Below, one piece after another: positions 8,966 to 19,673 of a stretch of 64,000 nucleotides of DNA. The DNA lies in NCBI GenBank assembly GCA_007115705.1, contig QXEO01000339.1, forward strand, positions 3,366,191 to 3,430,190, written 5' to 3'. The translations under genes were made by a program, and so were the position numbers. Source of the DNA: Dactylis glomerata. Lineage: Eukaryota; Streptophyta; Magnoliopsida; Poales; Poaceae. The notes below the pieces were generated by a model. It was not told the origin of the DNA. It did not search any database and worked only from the letters and a program-made list of their open reading frames with translations. Every line of letters begins with the position of its first letter. The stretch's first letter is position 1.

Positions 8966-11900
8966 TCATGAAGACTTTGGTTGACATGGCTCCGGGAACG
9001 GTTTGTAGCAATCTTTTGTTGTCCATGTCCTAGTGTCACGCTGTTTCCGGAGCCGGTCTTCGATCTCGCGCTTAGCCAACGGTCTGGCGTAGGACAAGGT
9101 TCCGCCCCTTGTGATGACATCTTCTTGCAAGATAGTCGCAATCTGATTCTGGATGCGGAAGAAGTCATCCCTAAGTTCAGCATCCTCGATCCTTGCATGC
9201 TCTTTGGCCCATCCTCAGACACTAGCTAGCGTCGTAAGCCTGTGTTTGTTCTGGATGATCGCCCGCATGTGATGGAGGGCATAGAAGGCCTTCTTGACAC
9301 TGTTAGGCGGCTGCTTGACACAGGGGAACTTGATTACATGCTTGAACATGTGTCTGCCATCCTTGACATTTTCTGCCCCCTTCCTGAAGTCGCCTCCCTT
9401 CCTGCCGTATCCCTCGAGAGCATCATCTAGAACACCCTTGATGTAGGCGTAGTTTTTTGTCTTTGCCTCACTCCCCGAGTCTAAGTAAACGGCTACCGAG
9501 TACCTCGGGGCAACGAGGATCAATGTGCAGTATATGTCTCTGTGCAAAACTGTTGAAACAAAAGAATGTTGGAAAAGGAGCTATTGAAAACTAAGAAATG
9601 ACAAGTTATTACGGCGGCTGAGCGAGTGTGCACTTACTCGGGAAAGTAAGGAAGAAGAATGTCTTTTGTACTCTTGTTGTCCAGCAGGAACTTTTGGAGG
9701 TACTCCTTTGCTCTGGAACGGTTCGCTGGATTCATCAACATGCCTTCACGCATGAAGTAGGGGTCCGCTATCGCGACGCCAGGGTTCTCCTCTCTGTTGA
9801 CCTTCATCGCCCGCTGGAGCGCGTATAGGCGGACCAAGTTATAGTCCAGCCGTTTGGCGTTGAAAAGCTTGAAGATGTCCTCGTATGATATGAATAAGAT
9901 ATCCGCGGGGTGATCATCGACGAAGCCCACGCCTGTTGGAACCTTCACCGTGAAAACGGGGTACGATGGATTTGTTTCCTTAAGAAGGCCCTCCTCCAGA
10001 AACAGAATACCGTGCATAAGGCTCACCATCGCTCCACTCACGTGGGCGATCTGCTCCTCAGTCATAATCGGTTTTCCAGCTTCATGAATTATGCCCTGCA
10101 AGGTGCCCTTAGCGGGTTGTGACATCGGGTCGTCGTGAACCCTGGGCCTCTTCGGACCGATCGGCTGCTGGCTCGCAGACGGCTTATCCTTCTTGGTCCT
10201 CTTCCGGTGGTGCTTCTTCTGGATTGGACCACCGGTTTCCAACTGCTCACCACAGTCGGTTGCCAACTGATCACCGCCGCTCACCACCTTATGGAGTGTG
10301 TTGGGGCTGAAAATATTTCCCGTATTGACTTTAGGATCAGCGGCGTCAGCATCCGGAGGCGTCTCCTCTAGGGCACCATGGAAGTCCAAACGCGTGAATG
10401 CTTTGTTGCGAGCATTTTGATCTTCACGGACATGGTAGGGTTCTTCCATGTTTGGCATGAACAAAGAGTTGGTGGCGCCGGTGTTGAGCCAGTCATCTGG
10501 GTTGTCGTCATCATCATCGTTGATGTCCTCAACCAGTACTGGGTATGATGCAGTGACGGCCTTACCATGTGGTGCTGTTGGTGGCTGCGGAAAAGCGGTG
10601 GCCAACAACTTCTGGTGACGGGAGGTGTTGGCGAAGACAACTTGTTGTGGCCGCCGAGGCGGTGGCGCCATATGTGGCGGCGCCGGCTCAGTAACTGGTG
10701 CCGAACATGGCGGCGGCTCAGTAACTTTTTCCATGCGTGGCGGCGGCTGAGTAACTTGTTGTTCCTTCACAAGCCGAATCTGGGTCTTCGGCCATGTCAA
10801 GACCCAGCCGAAGCAACCCGCAAGGGTCTTATGTTCATCGGGGCCTTGAGGTTGGGTTGGGGGGTCAATGTCTTCACATCCCGGCAACACCCGAGCCAGC
10901 CGGACCTTGAACACCGCTGAGACCATCTCCTTGTGATGCATGACTGTGCTATTTGGCTGAATGATTGTGCCCTTGGCAACATCCTTCAGCTCGCCGTCCA
11001 TGAAATGCAAAAGTGTGCAAGGTGTGTCCTATGGGAAAACAAGTTTGCATGCATATCGTGAGATGTCGCTGGCTAGCTATAGTCATCAAAGGCAAAGGAA
11101 ATGAAATGTGCTGGCCGGAGTCATTACCTTGGAGATGGCGTTGAGCTCGGCTAATGTCGAGACACCGGTATCATTCTCCCGCCGAGATGCCTTATGATGA
11201 AGCACCGTCAGTTGCGCCTTAGCTGTGGCGGGAGGAGGCACCGGTGCGATCGGCTGCTCGGTGTTGGCGTCGGCAGGAGGTGGTGTCACCGGAGCGACCT
11301 CTGGGTGCGCGTTCATGTTGGCGGCGGCGGGAGGGGGCACCGGAGTGGCCGCCGGCTGCGCCTCCTCGACGTTGGCGGTATCAGGAGTCACCACATCCGG
11401 CGACACATGCTGGATAGAGTTGCTGCCAGAGATGCTGGGCACCACTAGCGCCCCTCGTCGATCTGCCGCATTCCAAGCAGCAAGCCCCTCCCACAGCTTG
11501 TCGGGAATGATCTCGCAGAGCTTCTGTTGCACTTGCTGGGCAATCAAGTCCGGCATCTGCTCCCGGAGCTTTTCAACTTCGCGTCTTTCACTTGCGGCGG
11601 CGGCCGCCGCCGCCGCCACCGCTGCCGCGGCCTTCCTCTGTTTCTTCGCCTCGGGGTCCTCTTTCTTGAAGTCGCCAACCTTGTCGTACGTACCATAGCT
11701 GGCTACACGGCCAGCTGAAGTCGGCGGCAAGGACTTGGCTCTCCCCTTGATCATGTTTATCGCCCTGTTGAAGGGCGTGTCCCACTGCGGGTCTGCCGTC
11801 GACCCCTGGGACGAGCTCGCACTTCAAGCACAAGATCTTTCTTCGATTCTCTGCAGAGAAGGAAAGAGATGGCCATTTAGAAATTTAGAACGCATATCGA

Positions 11901-13914
11901 CTCGATTGAGATGCGCGGTAAATTCCTTACCAGCTTTTTCTGAAACTTCCTCACATCATCGTCGTCGATAATGAATTCCTTGAGTTCGGGGTGGAGATAG
12001 TAGCGGGCACGGACAAACTGCATCACCTGCTCGTCCGTGAATTTGTGCGACGGGTTCTCTTTCCCTAGATGGGCATACTCGGCGTCCTCCTTTGCCCAAA
12101 TGGCCTTCTTTCCTCGGTAACCGCCGCCTCTGCAGCGTTGGTTACCTATGTTGAGGTCCCGCATACGCCTCCCCCACTCGGTTCATTCGATACCTTCCGG
12201 AGTGAGGCACGCATCCTTGAACTTGATGAACTCATCTTCGTCGAGCATCGGCTCGGCCTTCTTTATCTCCTCTGATGAGGACATCCCATCTATTGATACA
12301 CCCGCTGTACCTACAGCGGAACACATACAAGGACCCATCACTCGAGCTCGTGCCAAGCAACTTAACTATCAGGTACTTTCGTTTCTTGGAACTCTTTCTC
12401 ACATACATGAGAATATGATGCTGCCTAAATCAGATATGTTTGTTACTCTTAGGAATGATGGACCTAGCATGGATGAGAGGGACAAGCATTGGAGCATGAT
12501 CGTACATGGAGATGGCAGCATGCGTTTGAGGATTGAAGAAGACGCCACGAGTGGAGATTTCAGAACTTTGAAGCCACCATAATGAAGGATGAAGACTTGG
12601 ACGAAATATACAAAGAGCTACTTCATAATTTCGTCCATAGATACATATGGTGCTGCGTCACTTCTATTTTTGGGCCAGGCCCATGTAATTTTCGCAGCAA
12701 ATAAGACAGCTACTTGTAGGAGTCCGAATTTGAGGAGAAAAGGCCTGTTAGGGATCCGTTCGACCACCCAACCCATGGCTGGTCGCACCCCTACCTTTTC
12801 CTCCTCAAATACCCCCCGTAGCCGTCATTAGAACTCGGATTTTGTTTAGACTAAAAGTTAGCCACTGCTGCAACTACGAGCTCGACTTTTGAGGCCAATC
12901 GCCCAGAAGAAGACCGCCTATTCGGAATCCCACCTTTTGAATAAAGCATACATCTTTCATCCGCAATATCTTGATTGCAGTATTAGTTCTTACTTGTTCT
13001 CGATTTCAGGTAGGAATTAAGACCCTCGCTGGTCAGGCTGATCGTGCATCCGCAAGATCAGTAACTCCTGGAGATTGTCCTAGCGATTGCATTGGCGCAC
13101 GAGCTTCGCACGTGTAGTCGGATCGTCAAGCACGAACTCCACCCACCAAATCGACATATCAAGATCTCATCGAAAGATCGGCCACCATTGCCCTATCATC
13201 CTCCCAACTTTTGCCGGCGAGAATCCTCTTCTTCATTCGGCTTTTCTAGCTGCTCAAGGCTGTGCTCATCCTCGTGAGGGCTAACTTGTTGACCTTGTTC
13301 CCTTTGAGCTTCTTGTTATTGAACGGCTCTGGGAACTGGTACCGGTTGTGAAGCTTCTCAATGAGTAGCTCGCGCAACCGCGTATTGCCCTTAGCTCTTA
13401 TGTTCTTCTGGTTGATGCTCATGCTCTCCCGCACGATGCACCCGAGCTGTAGGCCGTACCCAGCGGCAAGCTTCGCAGACTCCACGGGTTGGCCACTAGG
13501 TTTCACATATGTGAACTCTTCGAGCTTGGTGCCGAGTACCGACGGCGTCCGATCCTGCCTTTCCTTCTTCTTCTTCTTCTTAGCGGCAGCGTCCGATCCA
13601 CCGACGTCCATGCGGTCACCGCCACCATGACTACTTAAGTCATCCTCCTCGTCGCCATTGCTGCTTCCGGCGTTGTTGCCATCTTCGGCCTCTTCGGCCT
13701 CGAAGTCATATTCAGACTCCGAGTCAACTTCATCGGCCGCACCTTCTTCGGCCTCCTCGCCAATTTCATCGGCCGCAGCTTCTTCGGCCTCCTCGTCGGA
13801 CCCGCTCAAGTCATCGCCAAGCCACCAAAACTTTAGGTTGGCTTTTCTTGCTTCTTCTTCGACGCTCATGGGCTGAGAAGGGCCAGTCCCGACGTCTTTG
13901 TCTCCGCTCGACAT
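8966..13914 (-). pseudogene. CACTA second ORF (TNPA-position protein) with Ulp1-like C-terminal domain, interrupted
   Basis: It starts at 13914 (MSSGDKDVGTG) with an acidic region rich in Glu, Ala and Asp and a KKKKKK patch. It is cut near 13270 by a gypsy scrap and resumes near 12270 (KFKDACLTPEG, then a TGA, WGRRMRDLNIGNQRC, KFTDEQVMQFVRARYYLHPE). The next exon (about 11800-11086) has an alanine run, a coiled coil and Pro-rich repeats; the following one is 11010-9638. An intron with GTAAGT donor and GCACAG acceptor (9540-9637, 98 bp) leads to the last exon (9539-8966), which has an in-frame TGA at about 9215. The end resembles a Ulp1/C48 peptidase: LLPYFP, LILVAPRYSVAVYLDSG, KQPPNSV. The expected catalytic His and Cys positions read Tyr and Lys. 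In rice and Triticeae CACTAs this position is filled by the TNPA-like or Ulp1-bearing gene. Confidence 0.72.
12270..13270 (+). mobile_element. Gypsy retrotransposon 3' scrap inserted in the CACTA second ORF
   Basis: A plus-strand frame ending at 12582 encodes DIPSIDTP and then GPITRARAKQLNYQVLSFL, the typical C-terminus of a gypsy polyprotein. It is followed by about 690 bp of untranslated or LTR-like sequence with the GGGCCAGGCCCATG and GCCCAGAAGAAGACC stretches seen in cereal gypsy elements. The second CACTA ORF is broken at both edges. The edges are placed by where the CACTA frame stops and resumes, within about 15 bp. I see no clear target duplication, so it may be a truncated insertion or filler DNA. 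Confidence 0.7.
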
Positions 13915-13990
13915 GTCGGCACTTCATACAAAATATGTAATAATTTAATTAGTACAATAATTAATTAAGCTAGAGTCGACCAAAAAATTC

Positions 13991-14547
13991 TGATAAGGAT
14001 CACGTCGGCGATCCTATGAGTTTTGTCCCGATCTTTCACAGCGAGTCTACCCGGATAGCAATCTTCCAACAACGCGAAGAACGTCACCTGAAGAAGAGGA
14101 ACGAATCCAGCAAGCAACGTGAAAACAATCAACACGCCTCAAACCTGAGCCTGATAATCCTTGATGAACACAAGAACCTTCACAGCAATGTATTTAATAA
14201 ACACGGCAGCGCCGTTTCCCCGGAGGGATGATACACGGTGGAGCACACGATAGTTTTGGACTAAACAACTGAACTCCCCTAAACCCTAGACTGCTGGCCT
14301 CCTTATATAGATGGCCAGAAAACTGTTGGGCTTGGACAGGCCCAAACCTAAAACACAAATAAACCTAAGTGGCCCACAACTTGACCTAGCTACGAAATAA
14401 CATAAGCATGAATATAAATTGCTGACACAACCTTAGACTAATTATTACATATCGTAGGTCGTCCTGGCATGCCAATCTGCAATGAGCTGCCCTCATCTTG
14501 GTGGAGTCCTAAAATTAGGCTTCACCTCCTCCTTCATGCCCATATCA
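13991..14547 (-). repeat. 3' LTR of the short gypsy element
   Basis: 557 bp, TG...CA ends, with the AATTC duplication outside. It has the same length as its partner at 17024-17580. Minus-strand TATATAAGG (about 14303-14311) is a likely TATA box. Confidence 0.92.
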
Positions 14548-16141
14548 TCCTCCCCCCCCCTTCAAAAAGCGTTGTCCCCAACGCGTGAGGGTCTGCTCGA
14601 AAGGGTGGCGGAATATCAACAATAGCACCATGCATATTCGCCGTCTTCAAGTCTTGCTTGCCTTCCACACCACGTCCTCCCTCTTGGCCTGCTCGACTTG
14701 ATACAGCCCTGGGTGGTTGCACCTCTTTTCTTCGCCAAATGAACTTGTACTTAGGCGCCTCCACCACCTTCTTCTCAATCCTTGCTGGAACCTTGCGTTG
14801 CTGAACATGAACTTGCTTAGCACGACCCTGCAAAGTAGTAATGCCGGGGCCACACAACTGACGAACACGTCCATCCTTGCCTTTGTGCACACGTACTGCT
14901 GCTCCAACAAAACGTTTCTAAGGTGATCTCACAAAACTGTGGCTGACTACCCGCGGCACCATATGCACCGGAACACGATCAGCACCACCGTCATCGGTCT
15001 GAACACCCATGTCAACACGAACTGGAAGTGGAACACATGGAATACATGGTGACATATCCTTCCCTTCATCTATATGAGGCTTAACATCAACCGGCTTGTC
15101 ACTAACAAGAACAACTGGCTTGTCATCTACATGCTTGGCTGAAACAATATCACCATTGAAGCTCTTCGCATCATGCTCCTCTGATTGCGGCGTAGCTAGC
15201 CTAGATTTTGGCTTAGCCTTGCGCAACTTCTCCTTGTGTACCACCAGCTCAACATCAAACTTTATGTGATCATCCTGCATAGGTTTCAAAGTCCGCTGCT
15301 TGCCATCATGCACAAAAGAATATGTATTTGCTCTCCCAGCATGTATAGCATTGTGATCATACTGCCATGGACGTCCAAGTAACAGCCCACACACCTCCAA
15401 TGGCAACACATCACATTCCACCTCATCAACATAGTCATCAACTGTAAATGGCACACGCACCTTGTGAGTAATTTTTAGCATACCGCACCTATTAACCCAC
15501 TCAACATGCCTTGGTTCGGGAATACGCCATGTGGATAAACCCAAAGCCTCCACAACCGCCTTGCTAATGCCATTACAGTAACTACCACTGTCAATCATCA
15601 GTTTGCATGCCTTCTCCTTGATGGTGCACTGTGTATGAAAAAGGCTGCATCGCTGATTCCGTACCACCGCCTTATCACCAGTAGCCAATTTGTGAAGCTG
15701 AATACTCATACCTCCCAATGGTGTGTCATCTTCAGCAACCTTGGCTTGTACCTTTAGAACAACCACCATGTCCGACTCCACAGACTTTTGCACAAATCTA
15801 GTACGCAAAAATTACTTGAAATCCTCCCAACTAGAAGTCTTACTTGTGATGCCTTTCACAGACATGTCGTCGCACCACCAACTAGCTACAGTTGTATCCA
15901 CTCGCCGGTAGGTAATAACATATTCCATATGACCACCAAACTTGCTATCAAGTGTACGACATCTTGCAAAACCACAGACCATATGAGATTCCCAAGTCTC
16001 ATATTCGGCGAACGTTGCGGCACTGTCCAATCTCCACTGAATTTTGGTTGCATCAAATGAGTAGCCGACCATAATATTAAGATAGTCCTGGTATACATCA
16101 TCAGACTTATCAGTTACGCGAGTAGGCTTTGACAAACCCAT
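14534..16141 (-). pseudogene. Fused gag-protease-polyprotein tail of the short gypsy element
   Basis: One reading frame of about 535 codons broken by two stops: TAA at about 15809-15811 and TAG at about 14913-14915. It begins MGLSKPTRVTDKSDD, runs through a Gag-like segment, then an aspartic protease (LMIDSGSYCNGIS, later LLLGRPWQYD), a basic region, and the tail ADPHALGTTLFEGGG. That tail is the usual last segment of a gypsy polyprotein. The frame runs through the purine tract and stops 13 bp inside the LTR. RT and integrase are absent without a frame break, so the deletion kept the frame. Such a protein could only help or use a partner element. Confidence 0.75.
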
Positions 16142-17023
16142 ATCTAAAAATACTGCTCTACACTTTGTCCGTCACGCAGAAAAAAATTGCACAACAATTT
16201 GTTCCAAACTGAACGGAGTAGTCTCCTTGCTGTATGCAGACTGTGTTTAGAAAACCAATATAAATTTTGCACTCATATACACCAAAACCGAGGCCTAACT
16301 GATTTGTTTATCTTTCTTGTTTTGTCGTAGTTTGAAACGATCAATCAGATGCAGTCGGGCGCGGCCAGTGCGACAGACGGGCGGAGCAAGGCGCTAGCTG
16401 CGAGATCGAAGCGATCGTGCGCCCGACCACGGAGTCCTTCTGGGGTCTAGCGACCTCAGCGAGCGCTCCCAGACGTGAGGGGCGAGCGCGTGATTGCAAT
16501 TGGGCCAGCCCACTTTGGCAAGGCGCTGACCGGCCCATTGGGATCCCACGATCCCTGATCGGCAGAGGCGCGCGGTGCGTGCGCGGGCGAGCGAGGCGTC
16601 ATAGGCGGGGCGAGCGCTCGCGCGGGAGGCCAGACGATCTCCGGGCTGAGGCGCCACAGAGCGATCTTTTGCCTCGATCGGATCTGCTGAACCGCCCTGA
16701 TCTGCTTTGCTCCCGATCGAATCTGGAACGCTATTACTTTGGAAAACAATACCAGGAAAATTGGATCTGATTCCCGCTGTTCTTTCCACTTTCCTATTCT
16801 CTGTTGGATCTTCCAGACGCAAATTCTGAGGACAGATCGGAAGCTCACCGAAGAGCACGGAAACTCCAATCTGTAACAACAACGGTGTTCCTCTCCTTGG
16901 CCGAACGAGCAGATTAATCTCAGCAGAAAAGAATCTCACCGATCTTCAAGAAATCAAACAGAAACTAGCAGATCGATCAACCAAAAATACTCGCAGTGAT
17001 AAACCCAGTAATCTGATACCACA
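16142..17023. other. Non-coding leader of the short gypsy element
   Basis: It lies between the primer site and the gag start. A GC-rich block (about 16340-16700) contains CG-rich GAGCGCTC- and GCGCGGGC-type stretches unlike the AT-rich surroundings. I see no protein family in it. It could carry packaging signals or captured sequence. Confidence 0.4.
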
Positions 17024-17580
17024 TGATAAGGATCACGCCGGCGATCCTATGAGTTTTGTCCCGATCTTTCACAGCGAGTCTACCTGGATAGCAATCTTCC
17101 AACAACGCGAAGAACGTCACCTGAAGAAGAGGAACGAATCCAGCAAGCAACGTGAAGAGAATCAACACGCCTCAAACCTGAGCCTAATAATCCTTGATGA
17201 ACACAAGAACCTTCACAGCAATGTATTTAATAAACACGGCAGCGCCGTTTCCCCGGAGGGATGATACACGGTGGAGCACACGATAGTTTTAGACTAAACA
17301 ACTGAACTCCCCTAAACCCTAGACTGCTGGCCTCCTTATATAGATGGCCAGAAAACTGTTGGGCTTGGACAGGCCCAAACCTAAAACACAAATAAACCTA
17401 AGTGGCCCACAACTTGACCTAGCTACGAAATAACATAAGCATGAATATAAATTGCTGACACAACCTTAGACTAATTATTACATATCGTAGGTCATCCTGG
17501 CGTGCCAATCTGCAATGAGCTGCCCTCATCTTGGTGGAGTCCTAAAATTAGGCTTCACCTCCTCCTTCGTGCCCATATCA
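17024..17580 (-). repeat. 5' LTR of the short gypsy element
   Basis: 557 bp, homologous end to end with 13991-14547. The primer-binding site lies immediately left of it on the plus strand. About nine substitutions separate the two copies, most of them transitions. Confidence 0.92.
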
Positions 17581-17670
17581 AATTCGGCATGACCTTTGCT
17601 TTTTTTTGACCTAGGAGTGCCCATTTCTCAACCGAAACGGAAGTAAATCAACATTTTGGGAGAAATGGGC
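17581..17670 (-). promoter_or_regulatory. Upstream module of the second CACTA gene (split by the short gypsy)
   Basis: Together with 13981-13990 this reads AAAAAATTCGGCATGACC, 37 unrelated bases, then CCGAAACGGAAGTAAATCAA. The same two blocks with 39 bases between them occur at 23316-23400 before the transposase gene. Both lie roughly 60-180 bp upstream of their start codons once the gypsy insertion is removed. They could be promoter or leader-intron elements shared by the two genes. Confidence 0.5.
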
Positions 17671-19673
17671 AACTCATTTAGAAATAACCTGCAGCAATTC
17701 ACATATATACATATTCCAGCAAAGCACCAGGATCTGCAAAGCCGTAGCAAAGCACCAGCAAAGCACCAGCATCAGCAAAGCAGTAGCAGCAGCAAAGCAG
17801 CATCAACAGTGCACATATAAGCAGCAGCAAGAAGCATCAGCAGAACATCTCAACAGGAATTAACAAATTTCTAAATAACATCAGCAGAAGCATCAGCATA
17901 TAAGCAAATTCTACTATAATTGCATGCAGGAGAACTGCTATTGCTCAGATAACAAATAACCTTCAAGATAGACAATGCTGAGACCTTCCAGATAGTAAAC
18001 AGTAGCATGAACAAAGTTTCTAAAGCTCAACTTTTACTAATAAACAGAGACAATGTGAAGTCATCATCATCCCATTTCTGCACATACATAACAGCTAAAT
18101 AGATTTATGCAACATGACACAGTTAAGTTCATAGGCCATCAACAAAAACTTTGAATCATAGCCATCAACATCATATTATTGTTATTTAAGAAATTTATGC
18201 TTGGCTGTTAAGTGCATGAGCAAGCAACCAGTGTGTCATAGAATGTCGCTTAACAAGTGTGGGTAAGATACAAACTTTTAGGACTTGGGTAATCTAAGTG
18301 AACCAACAGCACCTTATAGGAAAAAAGCAAACTTTTATTGTTTTTAACTTTCTAATACAAAATAATAGAGGAAGGTGAACACATCTTTTGATATGCAATA
18401 TCCCGGGCTGCACTTTTGTGTTGGAACTCATGAAACAGTGAAAGGTTGTTTAAACACAATATACAAACATTTTTTATTCACCACTATTAACCTGCATAGT
18501 AAAAAGAAGTGGGTACATTGCTCCGAAATTCTAAATGGGCCAAAATCTGCCCTACTGTTAAGAAGGCCTGAACTGGCCTACAGTAGGGGAGTTCCCTGCT
18601 GAAATACACTAATATATTTAAAATAAATTCAGGATCTACAGCCACAGGAAGCCTAAACAATCTGCAAACTGAAGTAGTTGAAACCTGCAACCAGAATAAG
18701 GAAACTAGACAAGCAACAAACAGTACGGAAGAATGACTGAGATCATCCTAAATCAACTCAACCTCTCAACTAATAACACAAAGAATTCGCTAACTATCAA
18801 AAATCTCTAGCATTCCAAATATTCCTTGTCCATATACTCCAGCAAACATGTGTGGGCAGCTCCATAAAGAAAAATTGTTCACTCCCAGTTGTGATTCAGC
18901 TAATTCAAGCTACTTAAAAACTTGAGGAAATAAATCCAAGCTCCCAAACTAAACAGTGTAGAATGATGCGGCAGCGGAGTAATAATTAAGTTGACAAGGG
19001 CAAAACTGGGATTCAACCATTAAACCAAATTACTGCTCATTAACAGATTACTTCTCCCAAAACAGCGGAGTAATATTCTCAGTTCAGAGGTGTGCATGTG
19101 TATATTCAGTTAGCAACCACTTATACATAATACAGGTAATGATGTTAGATGAGAAATTGATTTCTAGTGCTCTTGCGTGCACGTGTGTACTGATACTAGT
19201 ACATCATACTTGTAATGGTTAATTGCAGCAATACAAATGAACACTTCTGCTTACCAGGTTATTAAACTGCAAGGGAACGTGCATACACCGACTATACTGA
19301 TACTAAAATGTGAGGGTCCAATTCATAAGTTTACAGAAATTTCTGACCAAAACAAGCAATCGAATCAGCAACTATTTATCATCCAAAGAATAAATATCCT
19401 GCTTCTCCTATTACTTACCTACATCAAGTGCAGCTTTTCATGCTAAAATCTGGTATGCTTATATACAGTGACGCAAACATTTACTTGTTTAGCTTCTTTC
19501 CAAGTTCGTAACCATCTCTGGACACACAATTTTGAAAAACTTGAACTAAAACTACCTATTTTCCCACACTTAGTTTTTCTATATATTATGATAGTCTATA
19601 AATTCAAGTAAACGCATGCATGCATCACAAAAAATGCATGTCATGATCTCGATTCCGCGCTAGCTAGCTAGAG
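17671..19673. other. CACTA intergenic region between transposase and second ORF
   Basis: AT-rich, with no credible gene. At about 17720-17900 there is a low-complexity tract of AGCA, CAGCA and AAGCACC units. The rest would contain the 3' end of the transposase transcript and the upstream region of the second gene. I recognise no further elements. Confidence 0.6.

Larger units (their letters stand above)
13991..17580 (-). mobile_element. Short gypsy deletion derivative (gag-protease only), 3.59 kb, intact ends
   Basis: Two 557-bp LTRs (13991-14547 and 17024-17580) start TGATAAGGATCACG and end CATATCA, flanked by the 5-bp duplication AATTC (13986-13990 and 17581-17585). On the minus strand a primer site TGTGGTATCAGATTAC (17010-17023, initiator-Met type) abuts the right LTR. 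A purine tract GAAGGGGGGGGGAGGA precedes the left LTR. The interior codes for Gag and protease and then jumps to the polyprotein C-terminus; RT, RNase H and integrase are missing. By eye the LTRs differ at about nine of 557 positions, so it is fairly young. It sits 5' of the second CACTA gene. Confidence 0.92.

Noticed and set aside
12148..12269. Plus-strand coding start at 12148 for the gypsy tail
   Set aside because: The part before about 12270 is antisense to the CACTA second ORF. Only the sequence from about 12270 on is gypsy-like.
17720..17900. Microsatellite or coding repeat of CAGCA units
   Set aside because: The units are irregular and interrupted with no fixed period and no open frame, so I treat it as low-complexity spacer.
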